Source of the DNA: Mermis nigrescens
Taxonomy: Eukaryota; Nematoda; Enoplea; Mermithida; Mermithidae
Assembly (NCBI GenBank): GCA_036768485.1
Contig: JAVLUZ010000150.1
Span: 682,001 to 746,000, forward strand
DNA length: 64,000 bases
Direction: 5' to 3'
The notes beneath the pieces are model-generated. The model was not told the DNA's origin, did not search any database, and was given only the letters and a program-made list of their open reading frames with translations. The translations under genes and the position numbers were made by a program. Below, piece by piece: positions 9,901 to 19,406 of the stretch (the first letter of the stretch is position 1; each line of letters begins with the position of its first letter).

Positions 9901-11712
9901 AATTGGAGGTCATCTACCCTCTCCCTAAGAATGGCCAGGACCCTCGGCACCCAAAATTTCTAGCCGTTGCATGTCTGCTCCTCCCCAGAATTCCTTACTG
10001 CGCATTTAAACTCATAATCACACTCTGGGGGGTTTACACCACCGAGAATCCAGTGGACTAATCGGATCCCCTTCAGAATTGAATTTTCGGGATGTTTTTG
10101 GGACTTTGCCAGTTTGACACCATCCAGACTCCACCAGAATTCGGCTGCTGCCCATGTATGTTCATAAAGCCAGTCTTTATCACACGCGGACGTGGGGTCT
10201 GGACCATAAATGTATAGCATGACCTATCTGAGGGGGGTTCAAAAATTGAGCTTATTTGAGGCCAAAATGACCTAAAAAACTGGTGTAAGCGCTAAAAATT
10301 TCCAATTTTCGTCTATTTTGGCCTTCATTTTGCCTCATTTTCCCCCACGAAAGTTACCATTTTTTAATTCTGGGGGTCTATACCCCCAACCCCGATGTGC
10401 ATATCTGGAGTGGACCAATTGGTGCACAAGGTCATGGTCGGCAGAGGGTAAAATCCAAAAAATTTAAAACGATAAATTTAACGTTCACGATTTTTTTGCT
10501 GTTTCAATAATTAAAATGGTCAAAATAGCCTATAAAACGTTTTTTCGTGGTAATATCGCATTTTAATATCATTTTTAGTTCATTTTGACAGCATTACATG
10601 ACTTTTGGCATTGTAAAATCCAAAAATTTATCAAGTTTGGGCGCGTTTTGAGTAAAAAGTACTTGAAAGTACTAATGAGGTGTGAGCGCCGGAAAAATTT
10701 TGACGTTTTTACTGCTTTTGACGTCGAAAGTGATGCAAAAATACGTTCCATCAGCTCGAAATCGCTGGACAGTATCTGTCTGGCTGACCCTTCAGGGGGG
10801 GTAATACCCCCGTATGTGCATGTACGGTCGTACCCCATCCAGAGAACTTGGCCGACCCCCCCCAATCGTTAGACCCCAGGAATTGAATGTTTCGTGCTAT
10901 TTTTTGCGATTTTGTCCCATCGGAACCCCCTCCTTCCCTCAATTTGACTGCTGCCCATCTGTGCCCCTTATTGACGCGCTATTACAGTAATCCCCGCCGA
11001 TCAGATCAACCAATATTATTACGCGTATACGGAAAACGAATCGGCCTTCGCCGATTCGTCCGTCGGAGGCGTGGCCATCGCATTGACGCACGGCAGCGTT
11101 TTTTTCGAAGTGGCCAAAAAGGAAAACCACGCAACGACGGCTTTGAAGTGGCCCGATAGGCGGCACCCGAAACGCATTAGCCTCGTTTTTTATCAGCACA
11201 AATTGCTCAACGAACCCGAGCACGGCTCGGACGCTTGGCGACGATTGCAGGAGCATAACAAACGGTACGGTTTGCGGGGAACTTCAGTATCAACACTCGC
11301 AATCGACCGATCAAGATCCGCAACCGACCAATCAGAATCCGTAATCGACCGATCGAAGTCCGCAATCGACCAATCAAAATCCGCCATCTACCGATCACAA
11401 TCCGTAGTCGACCAATCGAAATCCGGGATCGACCAATCAAAATTCGTAATCGACCAATCGGTTTCCATTGATCGAAAAAATTCGCTCCGATCGGACCAAT
11501 CGGATCGCTGCGTTGCGAATCTACCCAAAAATGCATTTAGAGGCGAATCGAAGGAAACGTTGCCTCGTGGAGCGAGTTGTGATAACTTACACGTAACTAC
11601 GCCTACTAAATGGTCATTCGGCACGCAAAATAATTGTACCGTATCAACCGTCGATGCTCTTTCGATGTCCGAGTGTCGTCTTAATGGCAAGCATAACCAT
11701 AGCAGTGTATAA
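751..11712 (+). CDS. Tet: TET methylcytosine dioxygenase, 3' part (5 exons)
   Basis: TET enzymes are nuclear Fe(II)/2-oxoglutarate dioxygenases that oxidise 5-methylcytosine to 5-hydroxymethylcytosine and beyond; insect TET also acts on other modified bases. Five exons are visible: 751-991, 3893-4030, 6443-6559, 7855-8011 and 10988-11712. All have AG acceptors and GT donors and their phases agree; the split codon between the last two is G plus TA. Together they give about 458 residues. Family hallmarks in order: the Cys-rich stretch with [16 protein letters not shown]...PFSGVTAC, the CAHAHKD iron motif, [13 protein letters not shown], and [11 protein letters not shown]...HATT...[13 protein letters not shown]. 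The 5' exons, including the rest of the Cys-rich region and any CXXC domain, are left of the window. The insert between TCRQR and GGVA is very short for a TET. The tail has a 21-bp tandem repeat. Identity is secure; activity is inferred. Confidence 0.96.
1965..2395. mobile_element. Tc1/mariner-type MITE with long inverted repeats
   Basis: A TA at 1963-1964 and a TA at 2396-2397 flank a 431-bp element. Its ends are CAGTTCTCGCCAC and GTGGCGAGCACTG. The two ends are inverted copies over roughly 95 bp. This and the TA duplication fit Tc1/mariner. There is no transposase reading frame. The centre (about 2090-2160) is related to the GTACATGTAC repeat family seen at 50560, 55390 and 60410. Confidence 0.8.
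3298..3358. repeat. ATT microsatellite
   Basis: Imperfect run of TTA/ATT triplets inside the TET intron. Confidence 0.85.
3893..4030 (+). CDS. Tet: TET exon: HxD iron-binding motif
   Basis: The acceptor TTGCAG ends at 3892 and the donor GTAAGC starts at 4031. The exon has 46 codons and is in phase 0 at both ends. It encodes [13 protein letters not shown] and [17 protein letters not shown]. The His-Lys-Asp at 3992-4000 is the HxD pair that binds the catalytic iron. In vertebrate TETs the block before PFSG reads KEGRPFSG. Here it reads HGPGGPFSG, so the usual arginine is glycine. Confidence 0.96.
4031..6442. other. TET intron 2 in window
   Basis: No exon was recognised. Besides the MITE at 5002-5589 it contains, near 5930-6100, a stretch with TTTGTGCAATGG and CAAAAACTGTCTATAC. 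This is related to the duplicated repeat at 62450-63080. Confidence 0.6.
5002..5589. mobile_element. CAGGGTGGGCC foldback MITE, copy 1
   Basis: A 588-bp element is bounded by TA duplications (5000-5001, 5590-5591). Its ends are CAGGGTGGGCCAG and CTGGCCCACCCTG, followed inward by AAAAAGGCTACACCCG and its inverse. The two halves are rough inverted copies of each other (both contain the GTTTACACC...TTTGAA block), so the single strand could fold back. No transposase is visible. It lies in a TET intron. Tc1/mariner-type by TA target; otherwise unclassified. Confidence 0.85.
6443..6559 (+). CDS. Tet: TET exon: DEQLHVLP block
   Basis: The acceptor TGTCAG ends at 6442 and the donor GTACGC starts at 6560. 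The exon has 39 codons and is in phase 0 at both ends. It encodes [25 protein letters not shown] and ERRSA. In TETs this is the strand that follows the HxD motif (VCTLTRED...[10 protein letters not shown]...DEFGS). It joins without a break to the next exon. Confidence 0.95.
6560..7854. other. TET intron 3 in window
   Basis: No exon was recognised. A repeat near 7250-7395 carries a GGCGC-type hairpin and a GGGGGTAATACCCCCC end shared with the repeats that flank the last TET exon. Confidence 0.5.
7855..8011 (+). CDS. Tet: TET exon: TCRQR block
   Basis: The acceptor TTTTAG ends at 7854 and the donor GTAAGC starts at 8012. There are 52 codons plus one base (G), which pairs with TA at the next acceptor. 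It encodes NGVEFLTKY, then [17 protein letters not shown], then a Ser/Thr-rich run. It matches the TET segment SGAIQVL...VKTCRQRKLEAKK, where the large low-complexity insert begins in vertebrates. Too short to be noticed as an open frame; found by motif and phase. Confidence 0.93.
8802..9055 (+). repeat. CACGCCCACGTGTG-family repeat, copy 1
   Basis: A roughly 255-bp repeat begins CATAGGTGGGCAGCACC, contains ATTCTGGGGGGTATTTTG and ends CACGCCCACGTGTG. The ends are weakly inverted. Other copies lie at 14060, 34155, 44981, 49677 and 54748, in both orientations. It is probably a MITE; no clear target duplication was found. Confidence 0.75.
9785..9975. repeat. TGTAAC...GTTACATG repeat family
   Basis: A roughly 190-bp repeat starts at TGTAACAGGGG, is rich in GGGGATCCCC, and ends AAATTTCTAGCCGTTGCATG. 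Related pieces lie at about 8020-8180, 37120-37330, 51457-51650, 62750-62860 and 63190-63415. The inverted ends suggest a MITE. Confidence 0.6.
10418..10828 (+). repeat. GTGCACAAGGT repeat upstream of TET last exon
   Basis: A roughly 410-bp repeat starts TTGGTGCACAAGGT, has TTTAACGTTCACGATTTTTT and TCGCATTTT inside, and ends GGGTAATACCCCC...TGTGCATG. A second copy in the same orientation lies at 11791-12202, on the other side of the last TET exon. An inverted relative lies at about 42995-43215. Confidence 0.75.
10988..11712 (+). CDS. Tet: TET last exon: HATT/RIS motifs and repeat tail
   Basis: The acceptor ATTACAG ends at 10987. Two bases (TA) complete the split codon, then 240 codons run to TAA at 11710-11712. 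The start encodes [13 protein letters not shown], then [37 protein letters not shown] and NEPEHG. By family knowledge the His of HATT (11128-11130) is the third iron ligand, and the Arg and Ser of RIS (11173-11175, 11179-11181) bind 2-oxoglutarate. After the catalytic core come eight 21-bp repeats (about 11298-11465). The end is Ser-rich. There is no ATG in this frame near the start; it is an internal-to-terminal exon. 3' UTR and polyadenylation site are not defined. Confidence 0.96.
11298..11465 (+). repeat. 21-bp minisatellite coding for heptapeptides
   Basis: About eight in-frame 21-bp units of the type CGTAATCGACCAATCGAAATC encode variants of S-x-x-D-[RQ]-S-[KE] in the TET tail. They are diverged but always in frame, with no stop. 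Confidence 0.9.
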
Positions 11713-11790
11713 AACGTACTATTTTTCTTTTAATTATGCAGCTACGTTCGGGGCCGTATTTGAGGAGGCGGGGCGGCTGCCCCCCCCCTA

Positions 11791-12202
11791 CCATAGGTGC
11801 ACAAGGTAAGGTTCGGAAGTGGGGGGATAAGTCAAATCCCAAAAATCTAAAACAATTAATTTAACGTTCACGATTTTTTTTACTGTTTCAACGATCAAAA
11901 TGGTTAAAATAGCCTGTAAAACGTGGTAATATCGCATTTTGAAAGTATTTTTATTTCATTTTGACTGCATTATACAAATTTTAATACTAAAAAATACAAA
12001 AAATTATCAATTTCGGGCGTTTTCTGAGTTAAAAGTACTCAAAAGTACCAATCCGGTGCGAAGCGCCGAAAAAATTTTGACTTTTTCACTGCTTTTGACC
12101 TCAAAAATTATGCAAAAAAAACGTTCCATCAGCTCAAAATCACCGGACAGTATTTGTCCGGCTGACCCTTCAGTGGTATAATACCCCTATGCGCATGTAT
12201 GC
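11791..12202 (+). repeat. GTGCACAAGGT repeat downstream of TET
   Basis: Direct copy of the repeat at 10418-10828, starting ATAGGTGCACAAGGT about 80 bp after the TET stop. It includes a GGTGCGAAGCGCCG hairpin and ends near ATACCCCTATGCGCATG. Confidence 0.75.
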
Positions 12203-12395
12203 CCCTACCCTCTTGAACAAAAAAAATTTTGAAAGATGCGCGGAAAAATGGAAAAATCGCATATCATTATCGTAAAATCTTCGAATTTTCAGCGCTTCGC
12301 GCCAGATGTAAAGTATTTTTCATAATTTTGGCTCAAACGCGGCCAAAAAATGAAAAGACATTTTATATTATACTTTTTTATACATTTTATATATA

Positions 12396-12994
12396 CAGGG
12401 TGGGCCGAAAAAAAAGGCTACATTCCGATTCAACAGGGCATAACTTTGGCTGATTTGAACATGAGACCTTAGAACTGGCAACATTAGATAGATAAAAGTG
12501 TCTTCTTTCGAATTGTGTAAAAAATTTTTGCCAGCTGCCAGCGTTTCGTACACTACGGCGATTTGTTTACACCTCACTTTGATATTTTTCTAACCTCAGA
12601 GTTTCCAAATTGTATCACATAACTGTGTATGTAGGAATCCTTTTTTGACCTATTTGACAATGAATACCGTCACAAAAATTAGGTAGCACATTTTTCGAAC
12701 CCCCAGAGTAGATACGCTTCCTACTGAGTGCAAAAATTCCAGGATATCGTGAAAATAGGATGGAAATTGATAGCAGGACCAATGATGCTATTGGCCTTTA
12801 AACAATATTGAAGTAGGGTGTAAACTAATTGCCGTAGCGCTCGAAGCATTGATATCTGGCGAAAAGTTTTTACACGATTCGAAAGAAGACACTTTTATCT
12901 ATCTAATGTTTTCAGTTCTAACGTCTCATGTTAACATTAGCTGAAGTTATGACCTGTTGAATTGGAATGTAGCCTTTTTTTTTGGCCCACCCCG
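12396..12994. mobile_element. CAGGGTGGGCC foldback MITE, copy 2
   Basis: A 599-bp element is flanked by TA (12394-12395 and 12995-12996). The ends CAGGGTGGGCCG and GGCCCACCCCG are followed by a poly-A/T run and GGCTACATTCC or its inverse. The halves are inverted copies (ACATTAGATAGATAAAAGTG against its reverse complement near 12893). No coding capacity. Confidence 0.87.
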
Positions 12995-14059
12995 TATATT
13001 GAATTCTGGGGGTATTTTGGTTTCTAGGGGGTGTATACCCCAAACCCCCCCCCCACTTTAGTACTTTTCACAGCCCTTTAAGTGCGAAAAAATTTTTTCG
13101 AAAAGTTGGAATTCTATGATCTCAATGGATAGAGCATGTCGAAAAATGCGGTTTTTGCGCGCTATTCCGACGAATTTTCCGAGACATATGTAGATTAACT
13201 TATGTTGGTCCGCCTTCCTAGCCGAATCCTGGACTTGAGCCTGCCTCCCTGTAATAATCTGAGATTGTGTGCCGCTTATTTCGCCGAATCGTTCGATTTT
13301 AGCCGAATTGACTCGCGAATGATCACTTTTTAAGTTTAAGTGCATATAAATATTGATGGAATTTTTCCCTTTTTATTCACTTCGCATTTGGTCGCGGTTT
13401 TTGTTTTTGCTTTAAATTTAAATATTTAGTATATCGTATGTGGATTTAATTGTTCTTATTTGCGTTTGTGAACTTAGTTACTTCGAGGATTGAATTTTCA
13501 AGCCAGAACTCGTCTAAAAAAGTTAACGTCTCTGAATATTCTTTGAAAGAGAATGCTTGGACTTTAAAAACAGGCAAGTTCAGGTCCGTATTCACGGGGG
13601 GCGGGGGCCGCCCCCCTCCGGAAATGAAAAATAATTCTTGAAACACAAGGGTACCCCAAAAGGAAAATAAAAAATTTTCGAAATCGGTCTAAAACACCAC
13701 CAAAACATGTTTTAGGCTGGTTAACTCAAAATTTTCCGGTGCTTCGGGCCGGATTTATCGGTTATTTATAGTTTTTGTCTTCTAGCCCGCCGAAAACCGC
13801 TCAAATTTCAGTTAGACATGTAGAACATCTCAAATTTTTTCGACGCTTAGCGCCGAATCATTTATTTTCTGTATTGTTTTCCTTTGAAATCACAATGAAT
13901 AACTACGAAGACAGAAGTTAGGGAATTATTCGTCGATTGAATGATGAGAAATCAGGTGATTAGATTATTTAAACGATGAATTTGTGTAATATGACTAAGG
14001 AATAGAGTGAAAATTTCGGACATTTTTTCTTTAAATTTTTCTTCACCATTGCATATAGC

Positions 14060-14282
14060 CATACCTGGGCTTGGGGGGTTTGGGGTATACACCCCCTAGA
14101 AACCAAAATACCCCCAGAATTCAATTTTTGAATGTTTTTTCCTTAATTTTCTGATGCCAATGGATAGCGCTCGATGAGAAACGTTGAAAAATTCTGGTTT
14201 TTTCGCCATACCACCATTTTTTGACCTTCGAAAAAACCTTGCACTCCCTACCCCCAGAACTTTGGTGCCGCCCACCTGTGCA
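14060..14282 (-). repeat. CACGCCCACGTGTG-family repeat, copy 2
   Basis: Inverted copy of the 8802-9055 family: it starts ACCTGGGCTTGGGGGG, has AAATACCCCCAGAATTCAAT inside, and ends GGTGCCGCCCACCTGTG. Confidence 0.7.
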
Positions 14283-14969
14283 TAGAGCTCGTTGAGATAC
14301 GCTCTAAAATGTCTTCATTTTTCCCTATCTCCTAATGTTTCTCTAGATATCTGACGTCAAAATTTTTGCCCCTCCTAGAAACAAAATCCTGGATACGGGC
14401 CTGGGCACGTTCATTAATAGTGTATATCAAAGTATTATGGTGTTATGTCGAATAGACATCGTGTCAGCTGCTGACTTGTCACTTAATATGCTCCTTTTTA
14501 TATATCTATGTATGTATTGTTCAAAATCAAAGGTGCAATGTCGCGTTTTGTGGTTTATGTTTTACCAGTGATGTTTTGTCGTAGTCTGTTCGTTATATTG
14601 AATAGAAGATTTGCATCTGTATAATAATGGACTGTTTTTTATTTATGGTCCTGTACCTAGACGGCAAGTTGAGTGAATTTTAATCGTTTAAAAAATTGTA
14701 TGATCTGAAACAGCAAGTTGGATGTACAAACTGACAATAAAAATCATCGTCAATCAAGTATTTTATACATTTAAAAAGACAAAAATGCATGCAGACGCCA
14801 AATTTCGCGTAATTGTATTACTGTATACCTGGCTGCCTAAAAATTACTTTTAAAGGTAAAATATGTAGCTACTTTTTCATCGGTTGCTCGTTAATTCGCC
14901 CCTTAGCTGTTTTTATTATTTTAGGCTTTTTGGTAGTCATGAATGCACATGAGTGTAAAAAGCCTCAGA

Positions 14970-15118
14970 ATCCAAAAGGCAGGCACGTAGCTGGCCGTCC
15001 TATTTTGGGGGACTAAGCTAAAAAAGGCACAAAATAGTGCAAAATAACGTTTAGAAAGTCCGATTTTTCTGAATTTTTGGGGGTCCGGACCCCCCTCCCT
15101 AGAGATACGTGCCTGTTA
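14970..15118 (-). repeat. CAGGCACGTAGC MITE-like repeat, copy 1
   Basis: A roughly 150-bp repeat is bounded by AGGCACGTAGC and ACGTGCCTG. Copies lie at 47362-47530, 52015-52190 and 57075-57247. Inside are TTTTGGGGGACTA and GGGTCCGGACCCCCC. The short inverted ends suggest a MITE. Confidence 0.7.
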
Positions 15119-16796
15119 AAAGGGTCCACACATTCGATGTGCACATTCTTTTGACCTTTGATCCCGGGCTCTATTGTTGTTCTGCCCATGTGTGGTCGTT
15201 TGCTAGAATCTTTCCCATTGAAGCAAAGACAACAGAATTAGCCTCTTAGCACAGAAATTTTGGCTATTCAGGACACATGACATAAATGTAATAACAACCT
15301 GCCCTACTCGATAAAGCATGTCTTTTTCTCGCTTGTCATTTCCTATGTCTGCTTTTGCGTTTCACTATGAGTGTTTGTTTATGTTTGTATGCTGACGTGT
15401 GCATAGAAAGGCGATATTGGTTGTAATTCTTAATTTTTCGCATGAATACTTGTTTTTTGTGCAGCTTCGTTTTACTAATCTATGTATGTATGTACACCTT
15501 TTGTTTCTTATTTAAAGTCCTGTGTATGGATTTTTTCGTGCAATAAATTAAAATTTATCTACTAACATGAAATATGAAACAGGCTTGTCGAAAACATCAC
15601 GTGAAAAATTAAGTAGACCTATGTTACTCTGTTCTCTCGCTAGCATTGAAAGGAAATTCGATAATTATTTAATTTGGAAGCTGTGTCTGCTATGTAAGTA
15701 GGGTAATTGGTTCATGTACCTAATCCGAAAAAGGGTTTCTCAAAAAATTTCTTATAATCAAAATGTCCAGTTTAGGGGAAAAGGGTTTGCCGGCCGCCCG
15801 TCCCTGTTTGCCCGACATAGAGAATGAATATGGATTTTAGAACATTGTCATTGAAGCATTGATAAAAATGTGAACGGCCCTTAGGTCAATCAACAAGTCC
15901 GCGTTTTCTTCTCACTTTTATAGAAATTTTGATTATCAGGCAGATCGCTGTGCATATGTAGCCTAAATAATGTAATGTGAAATTTTGGCTTCTCAGATGT
16001 AACGTTCAATCAGATTCTATGTAGATCCCTTGCTTGTTAGGGAGGTAGGTAAGGTAGAATAAGAAGTGACTCGAGTTGCGCAGCCGTAAAATCAGGATAA
16101 TCAATTAAAATTTAAACACCATTGAAAATTTCTAGCCTCTTGAATATGAGGTTGTATAAAGAATTATAATTATTGGTACCTACCCACTTTTATTTATTTA
16201 TTAATCAATACTACCAATCAACGTACATGGACATGTAAGGTTTAGAGCTCCCTCCCCGATCATTCGTCAGACCCCCCAACAATACTCCCAGAATTGAATT
16301 TTTGTCAATAATCACTAAACACAGTTCGGATAGAAGTCATTAAAACAACTATTTTGCCCATTTTAAGGCTGATATCACAAATCTTCGTAAAACTCAAGTT
16401 CTCAGTACGAAATTTCCTCGTTTCTGTTGATTATGCTGTAATAAATTAGTTTTTTGAACACTACTTTTGACTTGTTCAGTTCAACTGTTTCCGTAGTGGA
16501 TAATTTTAATTTCCATCACTTGAGCTATTGCACGGTCTACGGTTCAATCAGCGAACCGTTTTAATCCGAAGTGACCTCGAGAAATAGTATAACTGCTAAA
16601 ATATGAAGACCAGTCAATTCGCACTTTCTGGTCACTTACAATCATTTTTGAGGGATATAGTTTTGATTTTCATTCATTTTTGCCTTCATTTTGCTTTGTT
16701 TCCAAGAAAATTTGCTCATATTGCATGTACACATATGTATGTAGGTACATACAACCGCCTGTACACATTTTGAAGCTTCCAAAAGTTGCTCATTTA

Positions 16797-16963
16797 TAGT
16801 CTGTTTCACATAACTTCGTGCATAAATTTTAAGAATTTTCAACGACGGTAAGCCGAGGGTTACGATAATAATATATCAGATCAATGCTATAATCGCAATC
16901 TGTCAGCTTATTATCGGAGATAGCTTTAAAATTTATGAACGAAGTTCCGTGAAACAGACTATA
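16797..16963. mobile_element. AGTCTGTTTCAC palindromic MITE, copy 1
   Basis: A roughly 165-bp element with inverted ends TATAGTCTGTTTCAC and GTGAAACAGACTATA. An oppositely oriented copy lies at 18664-18829. More distant relatives with the GAAACAGACTGTA end lie at about 46990-47248 and 56270-56580. Confidence 0.75.
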
Positions 16964-17116
16964 GAAATGGAACGAAGTGCAAGTTTGCAATTGATTAAGC
17001 GGATTTTATTCTGTCAACATAACGGAACACCCCAATTAAAAGCATGCACATTTCAGACAACATTACATGCAGCAACCCCGTATCAGTTACGTGGTAGGTA
17101 CTTGATACATTTTGTG

Positions 17117-17329
17117 TCAAGAAGCCGGCTTTCTTCTCTTTGGTACAACGATATCAGCTTTTATTAGAAAGCAGATATCTTCTGGCATAGATTCTTCATC
17201 GCGTGATTCTTCGTTACTCACTGTTGTGGATGCTGCTGCAGCGGGGTCACCAGAAGTCGCGCCTAGTTCGGATGTAACTTCACCCGTCTCTTCATTAGCT
17301 TTCATGGCCCAGCGAATCAGCACATTTTC
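17117..17329 (-). CDS. Unrecognised acidic terminal-exon-like ORF
   Basis: The frame opens after a possible acceptor ACCAG (minus strand, 17334-17330). It encodes 70 residues starting ENVLIRWAMKANEETGEV, with a Ser/Ala/Glu-rich middle and a basic end PKRRKPAS, then a TGA. The composition looks like real protein rather than a repeat shadow, but I do not recognise the family. No partner exon was found between here and 19900. It could be the last exon of an unseen gene, a gene fragment carried by a repeat, or chance. Confidence 0.3.
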   Translation of the reverse strand, partial: ENVLIRWAMKANEETGEVTSELGATSGDPAAAASTTVSNEESRDEESMPEDICFLIKADIVVPKRRKPAS

Positions 17330-17624
17330 CTGGTTAATTAAGTAGGTACTTATTTTTTCAAATGAAAATGAACTGAAATATATTTGTTAAACTGGTAATT
17401 TTTCCTTGAAAAATCTGAATAACAAATAAGTACCTACCACTATATGAACTTTATGAACCTACCACTTCACTTTATGGCCTGGGATCCTGCCTGACCCCTC
17501 CCCCAATCGATTGACATTTAGAATTAAGTTTTTGGTGCTATTTCTGGCATTTGGCCCAGTAAGGCCCCCAAAATTTGGCTGCTGCCCATCTATGGTATAA
17601 TACCTTCACCTATACATTTAAGAA

Positions 17625-17925
17625 CGGGTCTGTCCCGTTCCTCCGACCGTCCCGATTCTCCGAACGTCTCGATTCTCCGACCGTCCCGATTCTCCGTCTT
17701 ACGATGGACAGGTTATTTTTAGATTCCCGGAATTCTCGATCCTCCGACCGTCCAGATTCTCCAACCGTCCTGATTTTCCGACCATCCTGATTCTTAGACT
17801 GTCCTGATTCTCCGACCAATTGTATAGGACACTATTTTTAATCACGAAAAATTTCCGATTCTCCAACCGTCCCGATTTTCCGACCATCCTGATTCTCCGA
17901 CTGTTCCGATTCTCCGACCAATTGT
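17625..17925. repeat. GATTCTCCGACCGTCC minisatellite, left array
   Basis: Many diverged units of about 16 bp of the type CCGATTCTCCGACCGT are interrupted by about 60-bp spacers near 17700 and 17840. The same unit occurs inverted at 18235-18330. Confidence 0.85.
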
Positions 17926-18234
17926 ATAAAACTCTACGTTTAATGGTAAAGGATATTGAGATTCGTGAAAGGATGACGCGTTTTTGTTACACTTTTGTTT
18001 CTTTTAAAAAACCCAGCAGAATTTTCTGGCGCTCTCGCGTGGTGTAAAATTATAAGTCAACAAGTTCATCTGTGGATTTACGTTTATAAAGACACAACAT
18101 TCTTAAATTCTCAGAGCTCTCAACAAAAATTTGATTCCGATTCGTAACGTAAATGAACTTCTTATTGAATATGAATTGACTTTAAATGGTCGCGAGAAAT
18201 GTGCACGTAACCAAGAAAGAGAAGAAGTATATGA

Positions 18235-18330
18235 GCGGCCGGGGAATCGGGAATGTCGGAGAATCGGGACGGTCGAAAAATTGGGACAATCGGAAAATCG
18301 GGACTTTCGGAGAATCGGGACACAATCTTA
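18235..18330. repeat. GATTCTCCGACCGTCC minisatellite, inverted right array
   Basis: Units read GGAGAATCGGGACGGTCG, the reverse complement of the 17625-17925 array, about 300 bp away. The two arrays could pair as long inverted repeats. Confidence 0.85.
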
Positions 18331-18663
18331 ACAACAGATTATTGAATGCTAGGACTCGTTTCTGGTGTTAAGAATATCGTTCATACGCTTGTAAAAAATC
18401 ATAAACACTTGAGTTATCTGAAAATTTTCAGCGATCAAAAATGGTCAAACATTTCACAATAGGCGCACGCATGAAAACAATGTTTTCAATATTCTCAACC
18501 TCTTTTTTAGAAATTGCAGTAAATAACGAAAAAATTCCGAAAATTGAAGGAGTTTAAGCGGTCTTTTGGCTCCTAGTGTTCCAACACACCGATGGTAATG
18601 CAGCAGCATCATCATTTCGTCGACACATTGGCAAGTGAATATGTAAAAACCAGCTGCACACCT

Positions 18664-18829
18664 ATAATCTGTTTCGCACAACTTCGGTCATAAATTTCAA
18701 AACCATCTCCGACAAGTTGACAGCTTGCGATTATAGTATTGATCTAATATATAATTATCGTAACCCTCGGCTTACTGCCGATGAAAATTTTTATAATTTA
18801 TGCACGAAGTTATGTGAAACAGACTGTAC
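18664..18829. mobile_element. AGTCTGTTTCAC palindromic MITE, copy 2 (inverted)
   Basis: The interior (CGTAACCCTCGGCTTACTGC) is the reverse complement of the interior of the 16797-16963 copy. The ends are ATAATCTGTTTCGCAC and GTGAAACAGACTGTA. Confidence 0.75.
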
Positions 18830-19406
18830 ACCTAATACCTATCTAAATGTCTCGTAAGTGACATACAATATATTTCGTGGCTAGTTTAAATACCTCTCAG
18901 CATGTTAGTGAAAGAACACTTTAAAAATTTTAAAAGCTTTCTATCCCTCCCCCAAACGCGTAAATACAGTTTTGTCTGGAAAAATCTCAAAATTACATTC
19001 AAATTAGCCAAGATGCCATTTTGCACATTAGATTTTTGGAACTATTTTGGAAAAACTGGATATAGTCCCTCTAACAGGAAAGTTTTGATCCCGCAAACAG
19101 GGGCGTATTGTTTGTAACAATATTAGTCACTTAAGCCCATCAGTTCGTCTTGAACTTTATGGTTTTTTCCCCTCTCTAGTCAGGAATTACAACTTTTGAC
19201 TTATATACAACAGACAGAATTTAAATATTTGTCATAATGCGTGTTAAAAAACGGCATTTCAAGACTTGGCAATTTATATCGCATCGTAAAGTAGTGTTAT
19301 CCACCATTCAATAGAATGTTGGTTTCAAAAAATTTGTCCCCCAGTGATTCGTATGGTACCGATATGTCTTAGTACCATGTAGATGCACAGCATGGTCGGT
19401 CTGGGG

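Larger units (their letters stand above)
8012..10987. other. TET intron 4 in window
   Basis: Mostly repeats: a TGTAAC...TTACATG family piece (about 8020-8180 and 9785-9975), a CACGCCCACGTGTG-family element (8802-9055), and a 0.4 kb repeat (10418-10828) that ends just before the last exon. No coding exon was recognised; the G/TA phase match makes a missing exon unlikely. Confidence 0.55.
12995..16795. other. Intergenic, repeat mosaic
   Basis: No gene was recognised. GC-rich, GGGGGCCGCCCCC-containing repeats lie near 13060-13260 and 13590-13870. A CACGCCCACGTGTG-family copy lies at 14060-14282 and a CAGGCACGTAGC-family copy at 14970-15118. The rest (15120-16790) shows no structure I can name. 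Confidence 0.5.

Noticed and set aside
11193..11690. Minus-strand frames opposite the last TET exon
   Set aside because: Shadows of the TET exon and its 21-bp repeats. The plus strand carries the TET motifs.
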